Positions 36,796 through 50,400 of a stretch of DNA of 64,000 nt are shown here, piece by piece (the stretch's first letter is position 1; each line of letters starts with the position of its first letter). The notes beneath the pieces were generated by a model. The model was not told where the DNA came from and ran no database searches. It saw only the letters and a list, made by a program, of their open reading frames with translations. Where the stretch lies: positions 1,488,001-1,552,000 of the forward strand of contig CP021226.1 of NCBI GenBank assembly GCA_003999685.1, written 5' to 3'. Origin of the DNA: Taiwanofungus camphoratus (Eukaryota > Basidiomycota > Agaricomycetes > Polyporales > Taiwanofungaceae). The position numbers were made by a program, and so were the translations under genes.

Positions 36796-37711
36796 CTTGA
36801 GACGTGATGTCCAACAGATGAACAGATGGCATCAGGGCGACCGGCCTCCGCAGATTCCGCCACAATGATCTTGACAAGCGCTTTCGGCTGTTGACAAATG
36901 ATCTGATGATGGCTGGAAAGACATGACGAGAATGTTGCCCTCAGGACTCAGGTAGTGTGGTGAAACATGTCGTAAGAGTTCCTGCCGAACGAGCATGAAA
37001 TATACAGTTGCTGGCGCATTCCTAGTCTCAGATAGCCATCCGAAACGACTTGCACTTGTGTATGGGATTCAGAGTAGCAAGCACTCATAATATAAGCGTT
37101 CAGGAGGTGTTAGGCGTCTACGAAGCGTCAATTTTGACTAGATATCTTCCAGAGACCTTCGCAAAAATGCTCAGCTCCTTTCGAGGACTTTGTCCTAGTC
37201 TGGGAGGGCATGAGCAGGTATTACCGCGGTTGCTTTGACTCATACTATCTTGGTCATAGACTGAGCGCCTGGAGCTCATTGATATCAACATGTTCGCGCA
37301 CGCGGTCCGGGCAATTGCTGCCCAGCTCATCCTGCGGCGCTGCGCATGCGTGTCGTAGAGTGGCCCGTAGATATGCTGGTTCAGGTTAGGACAGAAACGA
37401 CATTGCAACGTTCACCTCTCTGAAACGGAGTGGACGAACGTGCACAAACACCGAATGCGTCCTCCAGTTCAAAATCATCAAACCTTGTACTGTTTCCTTG
37501 CGTTGCCTTTCTGGGGCAAGACACATTCTTCGGCATGGACTGCTACAAAAAATTGGCGTTTCTGCGTTGCGAAATCTTTGCCCTCTTCAGTATCCGAGGT
37601 TAAGACAGCCCTTCATAATACAAAACGCAATGGTAATGACCTTAGGAAATTAACAAACAACAATCCGTAACCACATATTATCGAACGATACTCCTGGTAT
37701 TGCGTACAAAA
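36796..37711. other. Intergenic; no gene seen
   Basis: About 900 bp with only short, overlapping chance frames on both strands. Confidence 0.5.
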
Positions 37712-38269
37712 TTAAAAGAACATTTCACAAGGGCAGCCTGAAAAAAGTCAATATTAATTAAGGCTCGTGTACGTGAGACAGAGGAAAAGTACGTACAGAC
37801 GATGTCAGCGAAACACTCGCAGCAGTCCTGTGAAAGGAAAATTCAGTCAACAATGAAGGCCAGAAATCTAGCAAGTTCGTCAACAGACCTTGCATCCCTC
37901 TGTACATACCGGTGAAAATTCTCAGTACCAACAAGACCACAATTCAGAAGACTGAACGCACCGAAGCAGATGAAACATTCAAAAGCTCCCAGGAAGCAGT
38001 CCTGTTTGTTGGAGCACATTCGTGCATTGAGCGAAACGACCAAAGGACAAGGGCGAAAATAGACGAATGCTCACCTTGGCGGCTCCTCCTCCCCTGAGAC
38101 GGCTAGCCTTGCCTTGTTGGTGCTGGTGTTCAGCACGAGCAGGCGGGTTCGTCAAGCCTGCAACACAACGTTATGAGCCGTATTCCCCCCTAGCAACGCG
38201 TGGTAGAGTTGTCTAACTCATTTGTACAGCCTGGGGCTGGGTAGTCATGGCGGGCTTGGGAGCTTCCAT
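37712..38269 (-). CDS. Tiny Cys-rich tail protein (CYSTM-like)
   Basis: A protein of about 80 residues spread over five or six exons, too short to show as one frame. From 38269 it reads MEAPKPAMTTQPQAVQM, then SLTNPPARAEHQHQQGKASR and LRGGGAAK. After an intron come DCFLGAFECFICF, then a very short exon, then DCCECFADIV and the final CCPCEMFF, stop at 37712-37714. A Gln/Pro-rich head, a Gly-rich hinge and a Cys-packed hydrophobic tail fit the CYSTM-like stress-related proteins that insert their tail in membranes or are palmitoylated. Introns here are 41-75 nt; the one before EFSP (about 41 nt) is the least sure. A TATA box lies 103 bp upstream. Confidence 0.65.
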
Positions 38270-39809
38270 TGTGTCGAGCGTAGCAGCGGGAAATGGATTT
38301 GGTTATGGGCTGGTGAACGGAGGGTGGAGGTTAAAAGGCGGATTAGGGGGCTGTGGTGTACAAGACCCTCGTTTATAAGGCCGTGCTAGGCGACGCCCCA
38401 TGGTTGATATCATTACCGGTAAAAATACACTTGCGCAGTTAACGTGTAAAATGTACCGCTCGAACTAGACGGTAAGTAATTGCCAGCGCTGCTACCTCAC
38501 ATTCTCATACTTGTATCCTCACGCCTCGCAGGTCCACATTCGATATTCGTATGGCTGGAGCAACGGTGGGGCCTGGTCAGTAAGGCTTGTCACTGTGCCT
38601 CCAGCCGTTGCCACTCCTCTCCGCATTATGTCTACTTCGCAGGGAGCAGAAGTTAGGACCAACCACTGCAGGCAACATGATGCACCCCACAAGATCGAGA
38701 TGAGCGGAATCAGGTGACCACTACGTACTCCTATTAATGGCCTGGACGAGTCCGAAGGTCGGCACAACGCCACAATCAAGGCATATGCGGAAGAAACAGC
38801 TAATTGGTTTCTTAGCCATAGCCCTCTTACATTCAGCAGCATACCCGTCTACCAAGGGGAAGTCTAATGCTATGTAGAGATGAGCGACGGGACGCCCGAA
38901 AACGAGGCGCAGGCGAGTGCAATCCGTACGCATCAAATTTCCGGAATCGATGCACCCTTGTGCTTCGCGGTGACCGACCTGCGAGGCTCTGCAATACAGA
39001 GTAACCAGGACCGCAAATGAAGCGAATGGCTTTCGCGAAGTCGACGCACATGCCTCAAGGTCTAGTGCGAGCGGAGAGGTCGTGTATGCCAAGGGATACA
39101 AGGAACGTTTTTATGACCGTGACACAAGTCAGGCTGCACGCCCGTATTTTACATGAAGTAAATGGTCTGACAGCCCCAGGCGCGGTTGAGATAAAAGTGA
39201 GGCAACACGTGTCCGAGGCGCCGAGTGGAACCGAGCAATCTATCATAGATAACAGCTCTTCGTAGCAGATTGTATCGGGATACGCACTTACTGATACTTC
39301 ACGATGACCGGTCCCACGGGGACAATGGAGCGACTTAAGGTAAAGAGGATTCTCCTAAGACAGCTTGGATTACATTGCGACGAAAAGCGTCCTCGCAGCC
39401 CAAGCAGATCAACATAATATGGACGAGTATTTCGGGCTACATGTTGACTGGGGACACATAAATGCTCGGTGAGGACGACAATCGTGGTAAAGTTTATCAC
39501 GTATACTGACTTTACTCATCCTGTGTGACTTCGGAAATTGCCGTGCGTGCTTCAAGTCCCCGATCATCCCTACTCAGTCTGAAATCTGTCTGACATAAGT
39601 ATTTCCGTGTTAGCCATCCTGCAGATGTGACCCATAAGCTTGCTGTCGCACTGCCCACACCACAATTCAGATCTACTGTGATATCAGCACCAATATAAGC
39701 ATCGGACTCTGCTTAATCGGTCTAACACGCATCACGAATTTTCCGAGGCCGAAAACGTCGCTGTCTTCCTCACCTAATCAGGCTATCATAAGCGACTTTC
39801 CAGGAGGCG
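38270..39809. other. Possible minus-strand DUF6533-like remnant
   Basis: The minus strand at 39288-39500 has RRILFTLSRSIVPVGPVIVK, which resembles the helix after the DUF6533 start region, and 38519-39101 has further hydrophobic frames, such as ISILWGASCCLQWLVLTSA. Frames change often and I could not build an exon chain. It is best read as a decayed membrane-protein gene. Confidence 0.3.
38372..38377 (-). promoter_or_regulatory. TATA box of the Cys-rich tail gene
   Basis: TATAAA on the minus strand, about 103 bp before the start codon at 38269; no competing gene lies in this direction. Confidence 0.45.
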
Positions 39810-42800
39810 ATGGCATCCGCTTTCACCAGGATGAGTTATTTCTCGGTGGCAAGTGAGGACGAGGAGGTCGACGTGGAGGGACTAGCGGGAAATGACGGGG
39901 GCGAGAGCAACTCGGATGGCCGAACGCCGCTGGACAAGACAATCGATCGGATTGGCATGGGTGCGTCTTCGAGCGCCCGTTTGACTTGAAAACGTGCGCG
40001 AGCTAACGCAGAATTGGGATCTTGTGTACATCAGGGTGGTACCAATGGACACTCCTTTCGTTGTGCGGGTTCGGTGAGTGGTCCTGTGACACAGCACCCG
40101 CTCGATTGTCCGATACTCACGCGGACCGGATCCAGGATGGATGGCGGATAATGTGAGTGCACTTTGGTTGCATGCGTGCCGTCCTTGACGGATGAGCTAG
40201 ATGTGGATTCAAGCGGTGGCCATCGTTCTACCCCGTGTGCAAGAGCACTTCTCAGGTGAGCGAGGGTTGACCCGCCCAAGGTCCCAACTCTACTAGATGC
40301 AACGAACTTGCATTGATCCTACTTCGAATCGGCAATCATGAATGCTTCCAGCCGTGGGTATTGCGATTAGAAGCTTTCATAAATGCAGATTTGAAGTTGC
40401 CCCGAGCACCGTGCTCAGTTTGAGAGCGCAGAATGCTGCAATCAGACGTGCTCCGAGAGTTAGTACACGTACTTCGCACCCGTAGCGACGAAATGCGATT
40501 TGTCCTCCATTTCGCTGAGAACGTGACCGTTATCTGGAATAGCACCTTGGCGAGACCACTTTTGTTTAAGATCGAAGAGATGATTGGGCGATCGTCATTA
40601 GGCCCTCTTGGTTGACTAGACTTGTTTTGCTGATACTTGTTACAGTGAGCGATGGCTACATTGGGACCTTGTCGTCCTCCATGTTCGCGGGAATGATGGT
40701 CGGTGCCCTTGGCTGGGGAACATGTGGGTGCAACTGGGAATGTCCATGTATAAAATCTCTGACGTACTGTTGTACGTTTCCAACCGCAAGGCGCGGACCT
40801 GATGGGACGCACAACGGCGTTCAATGCCACGCTCTTTCTCACATCGATATTCGGTGTACTTGCGTCTTTAGCCAATTCATTCATTTGGCTGTGTACCGCA
40901 CTCTTTTTCCTGGGAAGTGCAGTTGGGGTAACTTGTCACTCACTGGATACTTTGGGATATGACTGGCTCACTCTGTCAATACGCAGGGTTCGATGCCTAC
41001 AGACGGTACTCTCCTCCTTGAGCACATGCCCAATGGCAAACAATACCTCGTTACCGCCTTATCCGTCTTCTTTTCATTCGGCTCAGTCCTGGCGGCCATT
41101 GTGGGCCTTTTCGTCATACCAGGACATTCTTGCCCCTCGGCGCCTATGCCGTGCGATGTCACTAGCCAAAATACAGGATGGAAGTATTTATTGAGCACGC
41201 TTGGAATGATCGTATGTACCCGTTGCATAGCTTTAAAATCAACTGACATCGCCCTCGGTTGTAATCACTGACAGACCCTCTCGATGTTCCTGGCTCGTAT
41301 AGTCTTCTTCAGATTGCACGAGTCACCTCGCTATCTCGTTCACGCAGGACGACCTCAGGAAGCTGTCGAATCCTTACAGCTTATCGCGAGGTTCAACGGA
41401 GATGAACTATTTCTCGATCTAGATGACGTACAAGACCATTTGTATGCACCAAGCCAACCCTCCCCTGGCGCAAGCGGCGCCTCGGACGTTCGCCCACCTG
41501 TCGTCGCGCAGGACAGAGAGCCTGTCGTTACGGCCGTGTTGGATGCAGATGAGGAAAATGAACTCCACCCAGAGCGATCTTCTGTTTCTTCGCAGCGGAG
41601 TCATGACATCCTGCGTGCTTCGCCAGACGCGGAAGCAAAAAACTACAGTTCGACTGGCGAGTCCAATGTACCCCTTGACTCGCACACATTCAATACTCCA
41701 ACATTAGCGCAAGATCCACACCGGATGTCAACATACCCTACCGACTCCCCTCGCTTGGATGGTAGTACTGATGACCTAAAAGAACCGGTGTTCCCTCGAT
41801 CCTCAGTATACACCATTCCGGCCTCCGGCCGGCCCATATCCCAAGCGTCATACTCTACTCGCGCCTCTCGCTCACGTTCGCGCATACTCGAAAGCAGTAG
41901 TCGGCGGCTTTCGACTGCTTCGTCCTTTTATGAAGCGAAGTCAAAGCTGTATTGGATGCTGCCGAGGTGGCTGCGAAGGCCGCTTTGGGCATGGTTAGAC
42001 CGTGTCGCCATGGTGCTCTCGCCTGAATGGGTACGGACAACGACATTGATGTGTGCGGTATGGTTCTCCATGTCATTAGGTACGAACTCCTTGTTCTTGG
42101 TTGGACGTGCGAACGTCGACTTGTATACTTTCTTGATGTTGATTGGGGCTATTGCAGCATACACTATGTTTAACGTGTACTTGCCAAAACTCCTCGAGAC
42201 CCGTACCGGGTCCCATGACCAGGGAGATGGACCGAAGAGCTTGACGGATAGTCTTTGGGATGTAGTCATATATGCTTTGGGTGGTTGTCCAGGCGCTATC
42301 GTGAGTACACCTGTGACCCACCATTCACTGGGCAAAAGCTAACTGCATTTTATGTGCACGCGTGCAGCTAGGCGCTTATCTCATCGACTCGCCACTTGGA
42401 CGGCGGTGGTCACTGGCAGGAAGCACCTTTGTGACCGCCTTTTTTTGTGCCATATTCGTGCTCGTCGAGCAATCATGGGCTGTACGTGCGAGTACAGTGG
42501 GAATCAGTCTGAGTGCAACAGTCGGTTTCTCTACTTCCGTTCTGATTGAAGCCTCACTGATGTATTATGTTGTATCTAGGCGATGTGGGCCGTCTTATAT
42601 GGGTGAGTAAAGCGCTGTAGCGTTGATGGAACATTGCTCACCTTTCTGTCTTGCTGTCGCAGGTGGACACCCGAGATCTTCGGTACCAAAGGTATTTGGA
42701 ACTCCCTTCTATCTGATTGAGACTTGTCCTCACTGCCCAACCAGTACGAGGTACTGCATGCGGAATCGCGTCTGCACTCTCTCGCATGTACGTCGTAAAA

Positions 42801-43008
42801 TCTCCTTGACGTTTTGTAATCAAACGTTGGTTTTCATTATTATAGAGGGGGCATGATCGCGCCTATGCTGGGTGGTACTCTTCTGACAATTGATCATTCA
42901 ATCCCTGTATATACTAGCATTGTCGTTTTTGTGGTCGCTGGGGTATGCGTTCTGTTATTGGACGAGAAAGAAGGGGAGCGTGGAGGGGAGCGTGTGATCG
43001 TACACTGA
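39810..43008 (+). CDS. MFS transporter, SV2/SVOP-like
   Basis: Twelve-helix proton-coupled or facilitative transporter of the sugar-porter/SV2-like branch; substrate unknown. The start at 39810 opens an acidic cytosolic N terminus. Very short exons then give GWYQWTLLSLCGFG, WMADN and MWIQAVAIVLPRVQEHFS (helix 1), then YIGTLSSSMFAGMMVGALGW (helix 2). Next are GRTTAFNATLFLTSIFGVLA (helix 3, after the conserved DxxGR loop) and SMPTDGTLLLEHMP with helices 5-6. SPRYLVHAGRPQEAV follows helix 6. The central loop is unusually long (about 200 residues, 41400-41930), disordered and Ser-rich. Helices 7-12 follow (SMSLGTNSLFLVG, LGGCPGAI, EIFGTKVRGTACGIASALSR, GGMIAPMLGG), ending at 43008 after an acidic/Arg tail. 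All joins I checked use GT-AG introns. Confidence 0.87.
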
Positions 43009-45780
43009 TTCGTGTCTGGTCGTGTCGTTAGCAATCGCGCTGTGGTCACTCGTTGAGATGGAAGACAGCTGTTGTTTCCATCTCAGATGGAGGGCATTGG
43101 TTGAAGTGCAGAATCTGTAGCCATATAATTGTTGCCTATAAGAGGTTCCCTACTTACTCGTCTGGATATAACACACAAAAAAGGCATCATGTTAGCGTCT
43201 TAAGACTTAGAGACATGTGCCTCTGAGAAAGGACAGATCAGAAACTTGTAAATCCAGTGAGACCAGAGCAATATCCCTTCAAACAGGAGGTTTTATAATC
43301 CCGGTGCTGATTTTGTAATATACAATCGACGAATCTTCGGTGTTGATAGCTAAATATATCTGAGATGGATTCCCGAGTTCCTGAAATGCACCATGCAGCC
43401 TAGAGACATTGTCAAAATCCAGACAATAAGCGTGTCAAGATCGAAACATCTTACCACGAAGTAGAAAGACTTTCGGTAATAGAACAAGGAATGACATGCA
43501 GGACTGATTCCTGTGGGGAAATTTAACAATCGGTGAGAGAGGGTGAGATGTCACCCACCATCTTCGGTCTACGTCCTCGCAAGGCACCTCTAGAACAACT
43601 TGTCAGGTCCAGCACTTCGAGGTCACTCCACTGCTGCGCTGTCAAAACAAATTCGGAGGGTTGGCACTAGCATCTAGAAATTAGATTGGAGCTGTTCAAT
43701 AGCTCACCTAGCTTGAGATCATTATATGTTTGGAATAGAGCTCCTGCCGCCCGGGGGTATTTGGGCAGGAGTGAAGAAAGAGCTTGGTGCTGGGACGATT
43801 TTTAACTAAGAAAGGTACATTATAGGATGAAAACATACCGAAGGATGCATTTCCATCAAAAATAACTTAATCGAAAAGAAGCGTAACAGGTGGAGGTGTA
43901 GCTGGGTCGAAGTCTAGAAAACCTCAGAGAAAGACGCTGCTGCGATGATAAAACGTGACTTGCTCAGCCATTGGCGCATCAACGTTCGTTCAGGTCTGTT
44001 CGTCTGTTCAATTGTCTCCACATCGTGTCATCTGTGATTGCAAACCGTAAGTCAAATCCCCCTTAGGTGTGCTGAATTGGCGTGCTGTTCTTCTCATGGC
44101 TATACCATATACGGGCTGCGGCGTCACTACCTACGCTGGCGATACTATCCCTTACACGTTGGATGCGCATCTTTCGTGCCCCTTGCTTCCTCCGAACTTG
44201 CAACGTCTATGTTGGTCCTATGCAGACCCCTCCATGGAGGGTGGAAACTGTAGTAACAGCCATTTAATCTGAGGACATACCGCATCTCTCGCTTATGCAC
44301 GCTGTGAGTTTCTTCGTTCATAACATCGGTGAGTACAGGGCGTGTCAAAACAAGCTAAAGCCTCGTTAGCGGTCCCCGCCAATGGCTTGAATGGCTTGTG
44401 TCATCTGTCCTCTTTCACCTACTACTATCCCCTCTGTCGCCTGAAACTCTAGAAAATTTGGCCTTCTCCCGGGATCTCAAATATTGAATTGTAAGTAGTA
44501 CAGAAACCGCTATGGCTGAAGATTCTGCTTCAATCGCCGGCACCACCTTTCATGCTTCCTCCTGCGCGAATGTTGACACTTCCCGTTCAGTTGAGCTTAC
44601 AGATGCATTTTCCTTCGGCCTCACAAGGTGCCGCGATGCGTTCAAGATGTTGAGGCTTGCGTCGTGGACAGAGGTTAATAAGTCTGTTTGACTGTTACAA
44701 ATTCGGCCTTCCGGCTTCTTTGGTGCTTCGTATTAATCGAAAAGACGTCATTACCGGTTTGAATTGCCCTGTGAATCTGTGCAAGTACTCTTGATGCGAC
44801 CTGACCTATCTGTATTCAATGTTAAAAGGCCCTGGCAGGTGTTACCGGGTGTGACATTCTCAAATCTCATCCATTGGTCCGGCATTGTGTGTGCGGGAAA
44901 AGTATCTATGTCCAACTCAACATGAATATTGAGGGTCTCTATCTGGAAGAACCACCTGGCTTCGAGGCCTTGTGGAGGGTAATAAGTGTCAAGTATTCGG
45001 CTGTTGTAGAGCCCAGTACGGTCGCAGGGACCGTCTGATCTACGATGAAAACGATGGAGAGAGAAACAGCCTTCGAATGACTGGCGGACCTGGGACCGCT
45101 AGTCAATACACGGAATTAATACGCACATCGAGGAGCGATTTTCGAGGAGGGAGATTTCCCCAAATACGTCAACCTTTCAGTGTCGACACAAGGCTACCTC
45201 CCTTCCCTTGGGACAGGTGGACATTAAAAGCCTAAACACCTTTCACTAATTAGTAAACGTTCCTTCTGATAAACGGGCCAATTCTAGCGCTTCTGCAACT
45301 CTGGGTTGTCTCCATTAGTGCATCATGCTCTTTCATTCAGATAAGTTGTTGATGCCTAACCCTTCAATAGGATGTCATTTTATGCTCGTACGGCCGTTAT
45401 CTGCAAATGAAGAGCTTCTGGAGATATCTGTGGAGGGAGCCTATGAACGTGGCTTCTGCAGCCTAAGAACCGGAATAAACTAGGGAGGACTGCTAGTTCA
45501 AAGTAGAGGCCTACATACCTAGATCATTGGCGTCTAGGTGATATTCAATCATGAGAGTAAATTAATATAAATAGAGCGAATCATGCAGTGGCTTCACATT
45601 GCTGTACTAAGTGCGATCTCTGATCAGTACTCATATGAAGCTTAGTACCGAATTTGGCGCCTATTAGCGTCTAGGTCAAAATCAAGGGTAAGCGGTCTTG
45701 CACATCTTCCGGCTTTCAAAGGGTGACTCGAGTCGGTGTCATCAATCCATCTAGTCTCGATTGCTATTTCACTGCTCAAG
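43009..45780. other. Gene-poor region with unassigned plus-strand fragments
   Basis: 43009-44450 shows nothing. 44511-44695 can encode a 60-residue frame starting MAEDSASIAGTTFHA. The frames near 44790-44925 (RPDLSVFNVKRPWQVLPGVT) and 44925-45030 (MNIEGLYLEEPPGFEALWRV) also look protein-like. They share strand and order and may be exons of one unknown gene, but I found no family and no convincing joins. Confidence 0.35.
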
Positions 45781-47494
45781 ATGCAGCTTGAATTTCACTC
45801 CCTGACCGCAGAAATTCTTGTTAGTATTTGCTCTTCTCTTCTTCACGATGAGGACAAGGAAGGTCTGCGTGCTCTTGTTTCGCTCGCTCGGACGTGTCGA
45901 CGTTTGCAAGGTCACTCATTGGATTTACTCTGGCATTCATTACCTACCCTTGCGCCCCTGATACTTACCATGCCTCGCGATCTGTGGAAGTTGGAGACTT
46001 CAACAGACGGCTTTTACACAAATTTAATTGTGGTACGTACCTTTCTAAAGGGGTTTGTGCTAACAATGACCTAGTTTACCTCAGTCGTTCGTGAGACCCC
46101 TCGTTCCCAGTGACTTCACCCGATTCCTTGTCTATGCTCCACGTATTAAGAAGCTAGGCGGATACAATTCTCCAGTCTACGACATTTTGCAGTGGCATAA
46201 AGTGGATCCTGGTGTTTTCCAAATGCTGGATAAGTACCGACCGTCGTCCCCTCTTCTCCCGAATCTGCAGCATCTGGAATGGTCGTATCCTCAATACAGC
46301 CGACAACACAGCCTCCCATGCGTACAGATTTTGTTTGGTCCCGAGCTGAAGTTCTTGAAGCTGGTCATCTTACACACAAAAATAGAGGACCATGCAGCTT
46401 CAGCGTTAAAAGGAATAAAGAGGTGTCGCAATCTTGAACACCTTGTATTGTCATTTAAATTTTGCTCGCATCTTCGAGATCCACTGACCATGGTCGACTA
46501 TGACATGCGCTATCTGCGATCCTTCACATGTTCTGATCAGCCACTGCCGCATGAAGCTCTGGTGCACTTTTCCACCCTATCGACTCTTCACGTCTTACAT
46601 GCAGATATGCGCGACATTGCGAAGTCCGATGAGGATTTCTCGGTGCTGTTGGCTGATGCCTCTATGGGCCAATTCACCAGTCTTCGTGACATGAATCTCG
46701 TAATCAAGACACTGCCACTGTTCAATGTGTTCTTGAAAGCTATCCGCTCACCCAGGCTGCGCCAAGCACGCGCACGCATTGAAGAAGCTGTCTCTCTAGA
46801 AATTGTGAAGGACGTTTTCACTACACTTACCCATTTCCGCTTCCTGCGTGTCATTGATTTGGAAATATGCCAGGAAAACCTGGATGGGTCCGTGTGCACG
46901 CTCACGAACAAGACCTTCGAGCCTCTTCTGGAGATCCGTAGTATTCGGTCCCTCACAATAGATATCGATTGCCCATTCGAGATTAATGATGACTTCTTGA
47001 GCGAGGCCGCCCTTGCATGGCCAGAGCTCCGTCGTCTCACAATCGGTGTCGAACGACCCTGGCGGACGACGCCACGGGTTACACTTCCAGGTCTGATTCC
47101 GCTAGTCCAGCACTGCCCATCGCTAGACGGCCTTGGCCTTGTCCTTGATACAAGGCTCGACGAGAGAGTGTTTGACTCTGAGGACCGTCCTAGTGGCGGA
47201 TTTTCCAATTCACTCGTAGAAGAAATTAATCTTGGGAGCTCAAGACTCCACGATCCTATCGCGGTTGCGGGGTTCTTGTCTGACTTATTCCCCCAACTTG
47301 ACTTCGTCAACACAGCATGGCCTTCTGATGAGGACGAGCAGTTCAACGACGAGGATTTCGAGATGGCCGACCGCTGGAGTGAGGCTCAACGATTGGTCAG
47401 GGAGTTTATCAAGGTGCGCCAACAAGAGCGTAAGTGGGGAAAGGATACTCTGAAGTCTGCCGGGACCTTAATCGCCGATGAAAGGCCTTCTTGA
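45781..47494 (+). CDS. F-box-like protein
   Basis: Agaricomycetes carry large sets of such proteins, most of unknown target, that can act as SCF ubiquitin-ligase adaptors. The N terminus, MQLEFHSLTAEILVSICSSL, followed by LVSLARTCRRLQGHSLDLLW, matches a divergent F-box. An in-frame Met at 45736 is a less likely start. One intron, from 46033 to about 46084 and ending CCTCAG, joins to SFVRPLVPSDFTRFLVYAPR. The rest, to the stop at 47494, is one long exon of Leu-rich irregular repeats, such as EPLLEIRSIRSLTIDIDCPF and LRRLTIGVERPW, fitting an LRR-like solenoid. The C terminus is acidic then basic. About 550 residues in total. Confidence 0.68.
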
Positions 47495-50400
47495 TTATCG
47501 TGTCCCTATCGGGGACTGCAATTATATAACCCGCGTGTCTCACCTACGGTGGTACGACTAATCCATAAGGTAAGCGTGCATTTCTATTGCTCATGAGATA
47601 CCATCTGATATACACAATTCGGTCTCGCGACTAGAATACGTGGACCGCGTTCTATATGTTGGTCAATAATGGGACACACGAACGGCATCTTTGTGGATGG
47701 CACCCATGGCTCAATCTAACTTCCGCGACTTTGACCACAGATACCATATCATAACCATAAGGCGAATGATCTGTATCATTGCCCATCATTGAGTATCTGG
47801 ATTAAATCTCTGTACAAGTGGCACGTCATGTAAATCCAACCCGAAGAAAGGAAACAATGGAACAGGACTTCAACTGAAGCTGTAAGACAAGCTCAATGCT
47901 AAGAGACTAGTGCGAGATATTGGCTACTGTCCTGTGTGGAGGACGACTCCGTAGCAGCTAGTCCATATGTGCACTAAGCCTCGGACAAAATTCGCGAAGG
48001 GTGGTCTCTAATCAGTGCACTGCCGAGATAAATTCGAGTACAATAAGCTCTCTTAGCCGCTCAGCTGACTGAGGTCGGCCAGTATCTGATGCTGGTCCGA
48101 CGTCCGCATTTCATGACTATCATTACTCACGGAAACTTACGGTCTTAATGGTAACGAGATTTTTGTTCTCTGTTCAGCGAACGAAAACGGCTTGCTGATG
48201 AATGCCACACCGGTCTCTGAAACTGAGCAGAGTTAATTGGCAATGCAGACAAGCCAATTCAGTATCAGTCACCGATGCTCATACGCTCATAGACCCAGTT
48301 TACAAAGCTGCGCGTGCACTGTAGCAGTCGTCGTGTAAATTCTGAAGAAGCAGACCAAACTGCTCGGTCTTAATCTTCTCTGAAAGTGGAAACCTTAATT
48401 CTCTGAAACAAGGCAACGGCCGAGGAATCTCATTGTGAGCTGCGAAAGCAACTAAGGTCCGTGAACAGCTAGTCGCCTAACTGTCAATCAAGCGACAATA
48501 TTGCAGGACGTGAACCTTAGAGGCTTATCAGCCAATGCACTAGCGTCGAACTTGTGAGAGCGCGTGTAAATGTGAGTATTGCATACGTAGACGCACGCAA
48601 AATCCGATCTCGCCTTTGATAAATGTTGCTGACGGTGGTAGTCGTTAGAGACGACGGGAATACTTTGATAGCAAAAGTAAGTACCCATGGACCCATGATG
48701 CAAGCCGTACGCCGCCGTTAGCACATTGTGTCGTGCCGTTGCGAGCATTCTTCAAGTGCATCGATAATCGGCGGGCGAAGAGAATATACTGTGATCAGTT
48801 GTCGAGAAAAGCCAGTGTTTGTTAACATGTACTGATGACAGTGAGGCCCGTGTGTACAGAAGATCGCATCTTGGTCAAGTCATTGAATATTGACGGCTTT
48901 GAATTGACTCCCGCTGGGAACGGCTTCCACATTGTTTTCGAACTTGTTCACGAGACATATCCGATGAACTCACTCGATCTCTATCGTTATTAATCAGCGC
49001 ACGTGCCATAGACCATCGAAAGTTAGCTCACGACTCGAGGTACCTTTCACTACAGATCTCGGTCGCAGAGACTCTGAACACCACGACAACAATGCGCTCT
49101 CAGAGAGATAGAAGTCTGCAACAGAGAAGATTACGTGACAAAAGAAGACCCCAATAACCAAACGAAAAGTGTTTCGCAGTGCTATCGTGCCATCGTCGCG
49201 ACCATTTCGAAAACTACTGACGAGTCGTCAAACTGACAAGGAACAGGAACGTGCGAACGACGCTCTAATATTGCCAGGCCCGGTGCCCAATTCTCAGTAT
49301 AGCTCCTTGGAAGACTCGTACGACCTTCTTCTGAATCCCTACTCAGAAAAGAATGTCAACATCTGTGAAGATAATAAATAAATCTCTGAGTGCGAGTGAA
49401 CTGACTGCTCCCGCGTGAGTTATTTGACAGAATATGGTTTCACTGGCGGTTGACAAGGTATTGTAAAACCACGTGGCTACCGGATCCGAAGGCCTCACTC
49501 CTGACCGACAAAGATCAACCCAACCAAATCCTCCACTGCACAAGATCGCGGTACGCCTATATGCAATTTTCACGCATCCTCCGGTGCTGATTTTATCCGA
49601 GGGTACGAACGATCTGCAAATAACGCATTTATCCGTATGCTCTCGTCGTTAGTATCGACTAGCTGTCCCAGTGATGTGCAGTGGACTGATGACACTGGGG
49701 GTCGAGGCGTGTGAACTCTCTGTGTACATGCTTATGTCCTCCAATGTACACCAGGCATTGTGGTGCTGCAAATATTCGGAAGCATGACCCTCTGAAAGTC
49801 CAGAGAATTAAGTTGCTTCAACCTTCAGTGGCCTGCCGGAATACGGGGTCCGGGATCGAGCACATCACTGCGCTGCTGTCCTGGTTCTTGGCTGGCCATT
49901 TATCATTGCCAATTTTTGTTCATGTTCCGCTTTCACAATTTACTCCAGATTTACAAAGTACGCATGAAGCCAGTCTGCCTCCATGTTCTTCTTACACTTG
50001 TACAGCTGATTTTTTCTTATCTCCCTCCTCGTCGGTACCAGATCTTCATCCGTAAGAGCATAGGTCAGCAGAGGACGGATCAGACTGTAATAATACCGTT
50101 CAACACTCCAGTTTAATCTGGTGCAATCTCTATGAGATGATGATCGGTGATGGGAGTTCTAACATTCTAACTGAGATATGTCATTCTAACCAGGCCATCC
50201 ATGCTTTCGGATCTTATTTTCCTGGAAAGGTTGCCGTGGAGTCTTACTCACATACCTGCCGCTGAAGGCATTAAGAGAAGTCTCCTTATTTTGACTGAGG
50301 GGCTAGCCTAGTACAACTAACGGAACGGCGTCAACAGCGAATGGCTTTCTCTTGACGAGCGCACATACATAGTTGTCTGATTGCCAAGCTTGTACCGCTT

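Noticed and set aside
45736-45780. Upstream in-frame start for the F-box-like gene
   Set aside because: Adds 15 residues with no F-box match; the start at 45781 fits the domain better, although both are possible.
48488-48748. 86-codon minus-strand frame in the gene-free stretch
   Set aside because: No domain or splice partner, and composition typical of chance frames.
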